In this document: positions 23,481 through 35,126 of the stretch, piece after piece
Position numbering within the stretch: position 1 is the stretch's first letter
How the letters are laid out: every line of letters starts with the position of its first letter
Origin: Phyto melanocephala
Lineage: Eukaryota; Arthropoda; Insecta; Diptera; Rhinophoridae
Assembly: GCA_941918925.1 (NCBI GenBank)
Contig: OW799237.1
Span: 97,065,015-97,129,014, forward strand
DNA length: 64,000 nt
Direction of reading: 5' to 3'
Notes under the pieces: generated by a model
Told to the model about the DNA's origin: nothing
Databases searched by the model: none
Seen by the model: only the letters and a program-made list of their open reading frames with translations
Position numbers and translations under genes: made by a program

Positions 23481-23757
23481 ACAAAAGACGTTGGTTCAAA
23501 TTCTGGTTGAGACAAAAAAAAATGTTGCAATATTCGAAATTTAAATAAGGATACTTCACACTCCCTTATTCACTCAAATAGAAAATAAGACATATCGCAG
23601 GTAGCACCACTTATATGGCAAATGACAATGGCTAAGCAAGACCCTAAATCGCATAGCAAAAAGCTGCAGTAACGCACAATCATATAAACGCATTGTTTCT
23701 AGACTACGATAACTGGCAGCCCGTGTAACAGTCTCGTAAGATTACTCAGTCTTAGGC
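23481..23757. other. Unassigned spacer
   Basis: No readable frame. It may still belong to the minus-strand retrotransposon remnant on either side. Confidence 0.35.
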
Positions 23758-24042
23758 CTAGCCTTCCAAAAGAAGTAAAAGAAATTCATCATGGGTTTTA
23801 GCAACAAAGAAAAAATTAGTTTTAACCTCACACACAGCCTGATTTATTCCATACTTCAAACATAAAACGCCTTTTATTGAGAACCCCTTTATTTCGGTTG
23901 CTACCATGTTAAATAATTGCTTGAAGTTGTGAAATTGCGTTTTCATTTCAACTAAAATCTTTTTCATAAAAGCAAAATTACCATCAAGAGAAAATGTCGC
24001 ATGTCTTGTTGCCGCTTTCGACACGCCGTTAAGGTTTTTCAT
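23758..24042 (-). CDS. Unassigned 94-aa ORF
   Basis: Starts with a true ATG at 24042 in a good fly context (GCGAAAATGA) and runs 94 codons to TAG. It begins MKNLNGVSKAATRHATF and ends DEFLLLLLEG. Residue use is more protein-like than that of the surrounding chance frames (Ala, Gly, Val, Thr and Asp all present). No domain, signal peptide or membrane segment is recognised. It lies upstream, on the same strand, of the non-LTR remnant at 22579-23480. It could be part of that element's first ORF, a small host gene, or chance. Confidence 0.25.
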   Translation of the reverse strand: MKNLNGVSKAATRHATFSLDGNFAFMKKILVEMKTQFHNFKQLFNMVATEIKGFSIKGVLCLKYGINQAVCEVKTNFFFVAKTHDEFLLLLLEG

Positions 24043-25399
24043 TTTCGCTGATTGTGAACATTTTAATTGGCAAACTTTGTTCCGTTATACACACGTTTAT
24101 ACAAATATGCGTGTACGTACATACATATCTTTGCATATCTCATATCTCAGTGCGAACAATAAAGTGAAAACAAAAACATTTATTTTTCAACATTCATTTT
24201 TTTTATGGCTCCGTAACACAAACTAAGTGAAATTTATGTTGAGAATTTTAATTTAATTTTAATGTAGAGGAAAAAATTAAATTAATTTTTTTTCATTTTA
24301 CAAAAGAAAAATTAGAACAACGTACTAATTTCATTAAAAGTTTAAAATTTATTGCTTATTTGTAGAGACGTTTAAATCCTCACGCTAATATTTCTAGGAA
24401 ATATTTTCCGTTTTGAAAAAGTTAATGTCTTGTGACCAATTCGGGTCTAAAGTTACTGAAACTAGAAGTATAAAAATTAACTAAATTTTAAGTGAATGAA
24501 AAAATTTATGTAGAATCTGCATCAGCTCATTAAAATAAAAGACTTTTAAGGGCGCCATTTAAGAGGCAATATATTAATTTAATAAATATAAAAACTATTA
24601 GCTGTTACTGCTAAACCGATATTTTTTCTTAAATAGAGACAAAAGTAATTTTCACACTTATACTCTTATTTGAGGCTTTAATAAAGAATGAGAAAGCACG
24701 ACTTAAAACTGTATTTCTTTTTAAATGAAAAAATTTTAAAAAGTTTAAAATCGAAACAATGACGACGCAGTTCTTTCTGAAAGTGCAATTTCAAACATAA
24801 GCGATGCAGTACGAAAAACTTTAATTATCAAATCAAACTAAAGCCAGTTTGGGGCAATGTATAGCAGGATTGCCTGGTATTAAAACCAGTGTTAGGTTAA
24901 CGTCATCTTTTTTTCTTCCAGCTTTTATCTTATTCTTTTTTTTTATTTTAAAAAAACTTCAACGAATTGACAAACTAATATATTATTTTGGCTAATTTAG
25001 AAAATATTTAAGCTTAATTTTCTAAATTCAATTTTCTTCTTATTCCTCCTCCATGACGTTGTTAATTAAGAAACACATCCACATATAATATTCATGAAAA
25101 GTTATTTTTTTACAGACAATATACTATAGTATTCAAGACCGATAGACAAAGGCTTCATCTAATCGAACTCTAAAAATATTAGTTGATACCTTACCCAGGT
25201 CATAATTTTAACACATCGTATCTTATATAGCAACAAAGCATTACTCTTATCACACCGTCGATGTATTTGTAATTAGATGATTAAGGGCCTGAGTGTTTTT
25301 CTCGTCAGATTGTTCTGAGTGATTCCTTAATGGTTTGGATTTTAAAATTAAAAAAAATAAGAGAGTAAATGAGACATTTATCAAGGGCAATACATTAAT
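24043..25399. other. Gene-free AT-rich stretch
   Basis: No ORF of interest, repeat boundary or RNA is seen. There are homopolymer A and T runs near 24190 and 24930. Confidence 0.4.
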
Positions 25400-25634
25400 G
25401 ACTGCCACTTACTTTTTAAAGCAATAACTTATGTAAATGTTACCCCCAGCTATGCCGTAGGTAGTCCTTTCGCAACCCTAAATTGTGGCATAGTTTTTCT
25501 AATATTTCAGCCCGCATCTCACCAACAGAATATATTATGTTGTCTTCAGGAATTTTGGCTTTCTTATACCTGTAAACGACATACTTTACGTATCCGCGCA
25601 AATAATAGTCTAGAGGGATCAAATCGCTTGACAT
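25400..25634 (-). pseudogene. Tc1/mariner transposase C-terminal fragment
   Basis: The minus frame from 25634 reads S-S-D-L-I-P-L-D-Y-Y-L-R-G-Y-V-K, matching the 'SCDLTPLDYFLWGYVK' motif around the third catalytic Asp of mariner-type (IS630/Tc1) DDE transposases. It continues with an E-I-L-E-K-L segment and Y-L-R-H-S-W-G, equivalent to the family's 'ML.KVIENW..R...C..SRGGH' tail. Frame is lost after that. The rest of the transposase and the terminal repeats are not seen nearby. The remnant is truncated and isolated. It resembles the family of the 32.6-kb remnant. Confidence 0.8.
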
Positions 25635-25929
25635 TGTCGATCAATAGAATACTCAATCACGCAAAAACGGTTGAACGGAACTTGATTAAAATTGACACAT
25701 ATATAGGTAGCAACCTAGATTTACATACATGCTTACCTTTGACACAATATTCAAGCCAATTCACAAAAATATGCAAACGTTTTTGTTTTTAGTTACACGG
25801 TTGTTTAAATGATTCGAGTGTCCAAAATTTTATCTTCCAACGTCGTGTTTAGAAGTATTTTTTTAAAAACCTATTGTAATAATATAATCAATATTAATGT
25901 TTGTATGTATAAATGTTTTGATATTTTTA
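25635..25929. other. Unassigned spacer
   Basis: No gene, repeat or RNA recognised between the mariner fragment and the Helitron-like fragment. Confidence 0.35.
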
Positions 25930-26070
25930 CACAGTCACGCGCAAAAAATACTGAACGGCTTTAAATGAAATTTGCCGCACAGATCTATAACAACCTGAAT
26001 AATTACAATAAGAGGCTAATATTCATGCCGATAACTATGCAGACGAAATGGCGGGCACAGGCTGGTTTAA
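25930..26070 (+). mobile_element. Helitron-like 3' fragment
   Basis: TACTGAACGGCTTTAAATGA and AAATTTGCC near 25948-25975 resemble the 'ACTGAACCGATTTTGATGAAATTTG' phrase common in non-autonomous insect Helitrons. The block ends GGCGGGCACAGGCTGG followed by T, consistent with the CTRR-T end rule. A clear terminal hairpin and the 5' TC end are not found. Tentative. Confidence 0.4.
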
Positions 26071-26195
26071 AATATATATAAAAGAGAAAACTCTATAATA
26101 CCTTAAACATAATTAGAATTGTTCAGTTTATTATACACTTAATAAGAAATCACATTGTTTTATTCACATCTTGTAAGGAAAATAATTTTTTTTAT

Positions 26196-26393
26196 TAGCG
26201 CCGTACAAGGGTGCCCCGGTGGGCTAGTCAGTAGTGTGCTGGTCTGCTAGTGTAGTGTCTAGACTGGTCTGCTACTCTTCTTTTTTATAATATTCTTTCT
26301 ATTCTATTCAGGTATCACAAAGGAATCAATATATGGAGTCAAGTGAGCTGAGTAACAGCTGCCTGTTCTACCTACCTACCTAGCGCCGTACAA
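26196..26393 (+). mobile_element. tRNA-derived SINE with 13-bp target duplication
   Basis: The SINE body (26209-26380) is bounded by perfect direct repeats TAGCGCCGTACAA at 26196-26208 and 26381-26393. Its head GGGTGCCCCGGTGGGCTAGT is tRNA-like with an A-box. The tail is CTACCTACCTACC, an (ACCT)n run. Compared with the copies at 51660-51866 and 57231-57457, it lacks the B-box stretch (GGGTTCGATTCCC) and shows a duplicated CTGGTCTGCTA in that place, so it has an internal deletion. The family needs LINE machinery in trans. Having lost its B-box, this copy should be a poor Pol III template. Confidence 0.93.
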
Positions 26394-27863
26394 CTCAAAT
26401 GAAAATTAAAGAATTGATTCCTAACACAAAAAAAATCGTTTCACCCAAGGCTTTTAATAACTGGATAAAAAAGGTATTATTCAAAATGAAAACTGTATCC
26501 CATTACTCTCTGATATTTGTATATTTAGATAAGCTAATAAAAAGAAGCAATATATATCAACACCACAACAAATGCAGATTTTAGATATAACACCAGCATA
26601 TCTAATAGAGATACTAAAAGTTCGCCATGATCACAAACTTCGTAAGTAACTTGTTGCAGCAGCTTCGTTCTAAATCTCTGACCATTTTTCATGTCTGCTA
26701 CTTAAGTAATATTTTCCCATAATTTTCATTAGAAATAATTCAAATACAATAATCTTCATTTGAATGACATTAGAGATAGTTTTTTGTTATTTAAAAACAA
26801 ATATATGCAAAATCATTTATTCCAATATTCGAGAGCTCGAACATGGGACTTTGTATATAAGTACGTAGTTATAATTGCCAGCTCTTGTTTATTAAAGTAT
26901 ATGGATAATTAAAAAAATTTTTGATAATAATAATTTAAAATAATAAACATATCTATAAACAGAATAGAAATATGTCTATAAAAAGGCCTTGCAACATTGC
27001 GATACTCAAGCAATGTAAATTTAAAAATCTTTAAATTTTCTATTAACTTATCATATATCCATAGATTAAACTTCAATTTCATTGTAGGAAATGCAGACTA
27101 GTTACTAGTATTGTGCTTTGCTTTGCATATTCACATACACATGTCAACATAAATTTTATCTTAAAATAACATCTGTATGTGGCAGCAAAATCAAAAATCA
27201 AAAAGTTATTTTTACTCAGACTTATTTTTAATATGTTTTCACATACTCTAGGCACTTTGAAGACAAAAAACAATCTTTAGAAAGCTAAAGTAAATCTATA
27301 CGAGATTTTAAAACAGGTGACACACATACAATAAAGTTAACATTTTTATATATAAACATGAACAGGCATGTGTTTGTGTTTTTATAAACATTTTTTAACA
27401 CCTGGTTTTTGCTGTATTTGTGAGCATAAAAACAGTGCAACGTTGGTTAATGACTATCAATCTCCTTCTTTTTATTATTTTTTGTCAGAGTTAAATATGT
27501 ATGTTGTAGAAATATTATTTAATATCGAACAATAATTATACATACACTTTTGGCGAATTATTTAATTAAACTTCAGTAAAGTCGTCATTGTTTTAAACAA
27601 ACAGCAGCAAATAACGTTTCAGTAGGCTTTACTATTTTAAAATTCTTAACAATTCTAATTTCTTAGTAATAAAAATTTACATTCCAAAATAGATTTCTAT
27701 TCACATTATGTGACAACATAAATTTATTTTTTTTTCCTTTTGTTTATAAACTTAAAAAAATAACAAACAATGCAAAACATTTTAATTCATAATTTTTTTA
27801 TCAAGAAAATTATTGGTGTTTGATATTCCTTGTCGTGTTAAGAATTTGAGTGTTTACTAAAAA
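26394..27863. other. Gene-free AT-rich stretch
   Basis: ORFs (26399-26584 and 27079-27273 minus) have no recognisable motif. No repeat boundaries are noted. Confidence 0.4.
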
Positions 27864-27945
27864 ACAAGTAAGAAAACTATGTTCGGCCTTGCCAAATCTG
27901 ATAATACCTTTCATCATCATGTACATGTATAATGACCACATAGTA
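27864..27945 (+). mobile_element. mini-me-like element, terminal fragment
   Basis: CAAGTAAGAAAACTATGTTC and then GGCCTTGCCAAATCTGATA correspond to the CAAGTAAGAGTGCTATATTC end seen intact at 49366. Only about 80 bp of the terminus is readable. Confidence 0.65.
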
Positions 27946-28090
27946 GAGAATTTAGATTTAATGTTATACGTCATTTTGCCTTATTATTTCGAACGTCATG
28001 TTTGATTTTGAATTTCTACATTCGCTGTATTCTGCTAGTCAAGCCCTTTTATTTGATAACCATATTTATCATTTCGTTTAGATATTAAAC

Positions 28091-28945
28091 TTTTTATACC
28101 CGCCACCAAAAATATGGTGGGGGTATATTCAGTTTGTCATTCCGTTTGTAACACATCGAAATATCCATTTAAGACACCATAAATTATATATATTCTGAAT
28201 TGGGGTTTGATTTGATGACGATCAAGCTTTATCCGCCCGTCTGTCTGTCCGTCTGTTGAAAGCTCGATAGAGGTCGGACTGAAAATTCTAGGCAGCTCAA
28301 GTATTGTATTGAAAATGTACTAAATCGGAATATTAGTAAGAGAGTTATAGCTCGAAATGCAAGAGTAGGTCGAAAAAACCGTGTCCTTCCAACATCGAAT
28401 AAAATGGAATTGTGTTCAAACGCATTAACGTAGAGCCATAAGATTTCCAATGTAAACTTCCTGAGTAAAAAAAAATATTTTTCCTTGCAAATTGCCAAGA
28501 TCTATGTATTAGGAAAGGAGTTATAAATCAAAATGTACGAAAATTTATACCGCGCAGTGTATTTTTCAGTATATTCAAAATTTAAAAAAAATTTTACGCC
28601 CACCTCCCATATAACGTTTTATCCCAAATTCATATAATTTCTCTATTAATTAAGATTTTGGAAGAATAAAGTACTATATTGAAATATCTAAGTTGTATTT
28701 ATTAGCAGAAACTATATTGACACGCCTATTTCATCGCCCACTTTCATTGAAAGACTAAATTTACGAAAACATTTTAATAGCATATCGAAGTTATGCCAAG
28801 AAAGTGATACATATTTTACTATAAAGAGATTATTCCATAGCGATTACTGTTAATAACAAAATAATAAATTCTGTGCTATAAAAGTACATCAATTTGGTGG
28901 TGGGTATAATAGATTCGGCGCAGCCGAGTATAGTGCTCTTACTTG
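28091..28945 (-). mobile_element. mini-me-like element with (GTCY)n tract
   Basis: It runs from TTTTTATACCCGCCACC to the inverted form of the CAAGTAAGAG end (GTGCTCTTACTTG at 28945). It carries CCGTCTGTCTGTCCGTCTG near 28238, the (GTCY)n tract described for dipteran mini-me elements, and the family phrase TTTGTCATTCCGTTTGTAA near its left end. GATTCGGCGCAGCCGA near the right end is a terminal hairpin. The ORF 28229-28498 spans non-coding element sequence and is not a gene. The element is non-autonomous. A link to Helitron/DINE-type elements is likely but not shown here. Confidence 0.8.
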
Positions 28946-29269
28946 TTACAGTATATTGTAGTTTGCCAGTCAATACTTCTTACTGACTCTTTCGGATGTC
29001 TAGAAGTTAAAAAAAAATTGTGGAATATGCCGCAGTATTTACATTTCGGTGCATATATCTCATATATCTCATATATATCTTATACTTTTAGAGTGCTAAT
29101 TCTTCTCAAGAATAATTTTTGACAATTTGTGACAAAAAATTATTGCGAATCTTCAGAAATGTAATTAATTTAAAAATATGTTAATATGAAACTTTGGCGA
29201 TTAGTGGCCGATTTGCCCAAAATTTTTTTATAAATATTTTCAAGAGACACATGATGTCTACAAATAGTA
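28946..29269. other. Unassigned spacer
   Basis: AT-rich, with a (CATATAT)n-like run near 29050-29085. No gene is seen. Confidence 0.35.
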
Positions 29270-29668
29270 TAGCGTCCTTATAAATACAGGGGCAGACTTA
29301 TTTATTCGCTCATATCTCAAAAAGTTATAAGCCAAATGTGCTGGATCACTACAGCGATTTATTTCCAAATGTTTCAAAAATATTGATATTAAACGCAGGG
29401 GCCAAACTACGGCATTAAATCACGATCGAAATTGTGCTTGAACGATCGAGTTCACTGTGCTTTAGGTATAGAGAGTCTAATAAGAATTTTAAAATTTCGA
29501 TCACGTTCGAATGCCGTAATTTGCCCCCTGGTCTGTGCAATATGATTTAAACCAACAAACGGACAGACGGACAATGCTGAATCCACTCCTATGTGAATAA
29601 GATTTTAGAAAAATATGGGGTCGGAAATCAATATTGTAGAAATTAACAACGGATTGACAAAACTTTAT
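29270..29668 (+). mobile_element. mini-me-like element, right part, split by later insertions
   Basis: Contains GGACAGACGGACA (29561) and GGGGTCGGAAATCAATATTG followed by TAGAAATTAACAACGGATTG. These match the copy at 49366-50140 (GGGGTCGGAAATGAAAATTG...). It breaks off at ACTTTAT exactly where the PIF/Harbinger element begins. A small TIR element (29396-29530) also sits inside it. Order of events: this element first, then the two insertions. Confidence 0.75.
29396..29530. mobile_element. 135-bp TIR element (MITE)
   Basis: It starts CAGGGGCCAAACTACGGCAT and ends ATGCCGTAATTTGCCCCCTG, about 21-bp inverted ends with two to three mismatches. A further inner pair CGATCGAAATTG / AAATTTCGATC extends the palindrome. 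No target duplication can be made out from the flanks. It lies within the mini-me-like fragment 29270-29668. The superfamily is uncertain. Confidence 0.8.
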
Positions 29669-31208
29669 CGGCCGTATGTTAAAAAACTTAGCGCAGCTTT
29701 ACAAACCATTGTTAAGCAAAATTCCTTAATGTTATATGCGAAAACGTTTATTAGCCTAACATACCTTTATTAAACCTTTATTAACTTAAAATATTTTTAA
29801 GTAGGAATATACCTTCTTTAAACCTACTATAAAGTGAGATTTTTATTTTTTCTTTCTGTTTATTGTCATTTTTTTTATCAAGTGAAATTTTGTACAAAAA
29901 AATTTTACAAACAAAAAAAAAATAGTGTTAGTTGTAAAACTGAAAATGGACACATATAATTTTATTAGAAGAATTAGTAAAAGTAATTGTAATTTAGTGA
30001 AAAAGATAAAATTAATTGTTTTGTTTTATTTAGAATATCTAATTCAAATATCAAATTATTATCGTCCACGAATTTGTAAGCCGAGGATTTATGCTTTTTC
30101 CATTCCGGATGAGCAATTTAAAAAAATATCGTTTCAATAAGCAGACGGTAAGAAAAATAATAAACTTAATTAAAACGGACATTAAAGTAGACCGCAGAGG
30201 AGGTGGAACATCACCGGAACTGCAAGTTTTAGTAGCTTTACGTTGTTAGAGCAGAAGAGAAGTAAGTAAAATTTTCAGTGACAATAAATTTGGTTATCTT
30301 TTATATTCCATTAGTTTCAAGACGACGCTGTTGACCTTCATGGTCTATCACAATCTGGAGTTAGTAGAATTTGTACCAAAGTTGTTCGCACTTTGGCAAA
30401 ACAGAGACAGTTTTTAATTAATATGCCAACATGCGTTGAAGAAGAGGTGAAGTTGGCAAAAAAAAACGTTTAGGGAGATACGCAATTTCCCGGGCATAAT
30501 TGGTGCCATTGACGGGACCCATTTTAAAATTAAAAAAAAAATGGCGGTGATTTAGCACAATTCTATATAAATAGAAAGGGATTTTATTCCCTCAATGTTC
30601 AGGTAATTATTACTTGTAGTTTTTAATAGAATTATTTAATAACATTTGTAATTAATGTGGTTTGCGACGCCAATCTAAAAATGTTAGATATTGTAGCAAG
30701 ATGGAGGGGTAGCACGCACGACTGTAGGATTTTTAATGAATCGAACCTTAAAGACCGTTTTTAGTGATGTACATACAATCAAAACAAATAAAAAAAAACT
30801 CGTTATTCAAATACCTATTTTATCCCTAACAAAAAAGTGTTGTAAATTTTTCTTAATTATTGATTTTTGAATAAATATAGAACAAATTATATATACCCAT
30901 TAAAAAATGCATAAGTTGTTCAATGCTAATACAAAAAAAGGAAGTTACTGTATGATAAACCAAAAAAAATCTGGTTATGAACGACTACCAAAATGAATTT
31001 ATATTCGTTCTTGTGTATCGCTAGCTATTAAATGACAAAAGAAAATAATGGTATTGCCAGTATCAAAACTAAAAATTCCTTCAAACATACGTGAGTTAGA
31101 GTGATGTTTTCTCATACGTTTTTTTAACAAAGGTTTATTAGGGTTAAACTATTTATTAACTAATATTTAGTTTAAGTCTACATTAGGGATTTTTTTAACA
31201 TACGGCCG
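29669..31208 (+). mobile_element. PIF/Harbinger DNA transposon, degenerate
   Basis: The ends are CGGCCGTATGTTAAAAAA at 29669 and its inverse TTTTTTTAACATACGGCCG ending at 31208. Both flanks carry TAT (29666-29668 and 31209-31211), a 3-bp duplication of the length typical for PIF/Harbinger, although the usual site is TWA. The interior carries a dead Harbinger transposase (30121-30764). Total length is 1540 bp. The C-terminal third of the transposase is missing, so about 440 bp before the right end is non-coding. It is inserted in the terminal part of a mini-me-like element. Confidence 0.9.
30121..30764 (+). pseudogene. HARBI1-like transposase pseudogene
   Basis: Readable blocks in order are: F-N-K-Q-T-V-R-K-I-I-N-L-I (N-terminal helix); G-G-T-S-P-E-L-Q-V-L-V-A-L-R (the conserved 'SPELQVLIALRF'); P-G-I-I-G-A-I-D-G-T-H-F-K-I with the first catalytic Asp; Y-I-N-R-K-G-F-Y-S-L-N-V-Q; and V-V-C-D-A-N-L-K-M-L-D-I-V-A-R-W and G-S-T-H-D-C-R-I-F with the second. 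The last block is in frame from 30657 to TAG 30762-30764. Between NVQ (30602) and VVCDA (30657) lies a 54-bp gap beginning GTAATT, probably a decayed intron without its AG. Stops and frameshifts occur elsewhere, and the third acidic residue is absent. Dead. Confidence 0.9.
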
Positions 31209-31211
31209 TAT

Positions 31212-32557
31212 ATGTGTAGCCTTGGCATCAAAGGGAAACGGTAGAAAATAAATCGATCAACAACGCTGGCTTAATACTAATTTACACTGCTATAAGTTGG
31301 GTTGAAAAAGAGGGGCACTAAAATCTTAAATCTATGACAGGCATACCCATTTGGCATGTTGTTCGTTCTTATATATTAAGTAATTATTTTAACACCAAAA
31401 ATAGACTGCACAAAAACGTGGAACTATTTTATTTAGTCACAATATAAACAATATCTCTGCCCTTTGAAAGACCATAAATTAGTATTTGTTGTTTATGAAT
31501 TTGTAGTTTATCTTCGTTTAAATTATTATTATGCTCACATCTATGCAAAAATTTAGACAACCAAAAATACATGTCGGTGTAAATTTAATATCCATTGATC
31601 TTCGTCTAATGTGAAAACATTTATATATTGAAATATTTATGAAACAGAATTTAATACCAACTAAATTTTCTTACTCATGAATGTATAAGCTTTAAAAAAA
31701 TATTAGGGAGACGCACAAATATATATAAAAAAATATGAAAAAAATTGAATATACATTTTTATTTAAGATTCCAACAGTAAAAAGCCTAAAATTTATTGTA
31801 AATAGTTGGCCTGTTGAAGTTTTCTTTATTTAATGTGTACAGATGGCTTCTTATTAATTGCTAATACGATACGATTTCTATGTTTTCTTATAATTGTTGA
31901 TTTTATTTCTTTTACTTTGACTTTATTTCTTCCTTTTCGTAGTTTATAATTATGTATTGAAACCTTTTCTAGGTAAATATACCGTTGAGCTAAGTGGCGT
32001 TACAACTGCAGTGCTTTTGGAATAGGTAAGATGGAGTCTTCCAGGTTCCAATAGGCTTAATTTTAGTATGTAAAAAATACAGCATTCACACAATGATGTG
32101 ACATTTATTTAGTTTATTATATACAGGAGTTTATTCTGAATATTCGCGAGGGCTGTGCTTGTAGGACCTCATTTCTTTCATGAAATTAAACCATCAACAA
32201 TTCTGACTTATGCAGATGTATGTCTTTGATATCTTAACGAATTCCTCCAGCACTGATGAAACCGGTTAGGGCAAGTTCCACTAAAAGTTGTCCTGCTGTA
32301 GCAGAAAACTTAGGTCTGATCATTTGGAATTGATCTCTGAAATTGTATATTTCATAAAGTAAATTAAGCAAAAGTTAAATGTTAATATTAATAATTAATA
32401 ACACCTCTTAAATATACACCTACTCAAAAACTACTCTATGATAACAATTAGTTCTGGTAACCTTTATGTAAAGGGTTCGCCAGCTAACGTTTTTTTTTTC
32501 AACTTGTGCTTATTTCGTGAATGCTAACACTTAGCTCATGTCTGATTTGAGAGATAA
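31212..32557. other. Gene-free stretch
   Basis: No assignable gene. About 31980-32340 is somewhat richer in G and C, with no readable protein. No terminal repeats are recognised. Confidence 0.4.
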
Positions 32558-33032
32558 TTAGTTTTATCCTTCCGCCGAAAGAATACGCTTGAACGCTGCC
32601 TGCGATCAATTTTGCCAAAAAAAATCATATTTTCAGATGTAGCTCATTTTGATCTTGGCGGGCATGTAATCAAGCAAAATTGTAGCATTTGGGTCACAGA
32701 AAACCCGCACGCATACATTGAAAAGCCAATACACCCAAAACGAGTCTCTGTTTGGTGCGGATTTTGGTCCAGAGGCATAATTGGGCCATTTTTCTTCAAA
32801 AATGAGCAAGGAGTGGCCGTAATCAATGGCGATCGTTATCGGGCCATGTTGAACGAATGTTTTTTCACAAAACTTGATGAGGAGGATATTGGCAACATTT
32901 GATTTCAACAGGACGGCGCTACGTGCCACACAGCCAAAGCTACACTTTTTTATAGCATTTTCAAAAAAAAAGAAAGATATTTGGCGGACCCTTTACTTCA
33001 GATACAATTATGCAGTGCAATTATAGTTAAAA
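32558..33032 (+). pseudogene. Tc1/mariner-type transposase pseudogene
   Basis: The frame at 32612-32902 reads K-K-I-I-F-S-D-V-A-H-F-D-L-G-G-H-V and then Q-N-C-S-I-W-V-T-E-N-P-H. This matches 'IIFSDEAHF.L.GYVNKQNCRIWG.ENPH', with the first catalytic Asp in FSD, where the family E is V here. It continues V-S-V-W-C-G-F-W-S-R-G-I-I-G-P-F-F-F and G-D-R-Y-R-A-M-L. A TGA replaces the Trp of 'IWFQQDGATCHTA', after which F-Q-Q-D-G-A-T-C-H-T-A carries the second catalytic Asp. Frame is lost by about 33032. The N-terminal HTH region, the C-terminus and the terminal repeats are missing. Confidence 0.92.
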
Positions 33033-35126
33033 ATCGTTGAGGCAAGAGCCCTAAATTCTATAAACGATTTTTTGTTAAAACTGGATTTTTCTTCAGGTTG
33101 CTGAAGAAACCATTCAGACAAATAAAAAATATTATCTCTAATCGTTTTCCTGTAGTTTCCAGGATAGCTTAATGCAATAATTTATACATAAAAACTTGTA
33201 CTAAATTCTTTTATATTCCTTAACAGCAGTTAATACCACCCTATTATAACCCCGTCTGTTTTTATTCAAAACCTACCAGAAAAAGATGGTGTTAAAGATG
33301 CTAAAGCTAAAGTCTACGTTGCTGATGATGAAAGTGTATTGAAGTAGATTTATTTCAACATTTAAGACATAAAGTGTTTGAAACTGTATGAGATAATGTG
33401 ATAAAAAAAAATATCATTACAATGAACTTAACTTGCGCTTCAATCAATACAAAAACACATGTGAAAATAAATAATCATACTGACACACAATACGCACACA
33501 AGTTAACTAAATGAAAATAAAAAATTATCTCTCTCTGTATTAAACACAAATAATAATGTTGATGTGATGTTTATCCATCACATTGAATTTGTAAATAATC
33601 AATTTGTTATATTTATCATAGAAAACAAAATACAAACACACAGCCTTAAGTTACTTTAAGAATATACAAAAATAAATTATCATACAGGAAGGAAAATGTC
33701 AAACTAGAAAAATCAAATGTTTTTCAATTTGCTGAGATTATTTTTAAATCTTTTTCCTTTCTACTGTTATTTATTTTACAACATTTATTTACTTGTAAAT
33801 TTCGTAAATGTATACGTTTTTGTGCGTGCGCATATGTGTGTGTGTGTGCCTATGATTGCATAAAGCTTTATTGGTGTGTGAGCGAGTAATTTGGTTTAAA
33901 ATAAATTACCTTCAAACTCTGGGTTAAATTAACTTTGGAAAATTCATGTTTCACAATTTGTTAGAATTTCCTGTCGGCATGCGATGCTTAAGTGTATGAA
34001 ACAAATTTTCACGAAAACCTTATATTATACATATGAAGTCACATACAGTGGTAATTTAAGATTAAAACAAGCCAGAAAGTTATAGTAATTTAAAAAATTT
34101 GATTTTTCTGTTTGACTATCAATTTTTATTACGACAAATTTCAGTCAAGTGCTTTAATACTCTCTTAGCCCTTTCAACAGCTTAAGAGAGCTTAGTAATT
34201 TCTATATTGAGCCTTACTTAGGAAAGTTCACGATTTTGAAAAATTGTTTGTGTTTATATAAAACCTATTTTCTGTTTAAATATTTAGATCTGTCAAATTA
34301 GCGTTTGTGTAATTTCTAGAAGTGGTTGTCATAAATGCCAAGACTAGTTGTAACACAATAACAAATAATAAGCTGTCGTAGAAATTTTGTTGGTAATTTC
34401 AATATTAGTCTTTTAAATGTTAAGAATATCGTATAAATACATCATAGCTGGAAAAGTAAACATCATACACGTTCTTCTTCATAATGAAGAAGTAAATTTC
34501 TTTCAACCTAAATATAAGTGCTACGACAGGTTGTGAATCGAGCAAATAATTATTATCATATACATAATATAAACCTTAACCTTAATACTAATGTCTAAGA
34601 AAAACAAGAGAGATTATGTGATACATACAGAAATTTATGTAAATTTTTTCACTATAGTAAACGCAACTCGCTTCACTGTAACAAGTTTCTTGTGATTTTT
34701 TTTTTTTTTTTTGACTTAAGTTTGTATAAATTTTTTGCTGATTTCTTCAAAGCTTTTGACTATAAGTAAAAACAGTATTTGTATATGTGAATCAGACATA
34801 CATATGTAAGTATATATCAGATGGTGTTTTTCGTTTTTGTTCCATGATGAGTAAGTCCTTAAATTGGCAAACTAATTTCTTGACTTAAACTTGATTCCGA
34901 CGATTTTACATACATACATACATATGTGCACACTACTCTATATATGAGAGAGTTAAATAATACCGTTTAATACAGTTTAAATAAAACTGAATTTAAAAAT
35001 AAGTTTTTTAAAATTTGGTTATAATTTTTATAAAAAATTAATACTTAAAGGTCAACGTTAAATTTGATGATACATTTTTTATTCTACAGATTTTATTTTT
35101 TTTTAGAGAAAATACAAATTTAAATT
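33033..35126. other. Long gene-free stretch
   Basis: AT-rich. It holds a (GT)n microsatellite near 33838, a T-run near 34699, and (ACAT)n near 34911. A 26-codon run at about 33268-33346 with GATGGTGTTAAAGATGCTAA has protein-like composition but is too short to assign. Confidence 0.45.

Noticed and set aside
28229..28498. 89-codon minus-strand ORF
   Set aside because: Lies across the (GTCY)n tract of a mini-me-like element that is non-coding in all copies.
33268..33346. 26-codon protein-like run ending VADDESVLK
   Set aside because: Too short, with no clear splice acceptor or homologue that I can name.
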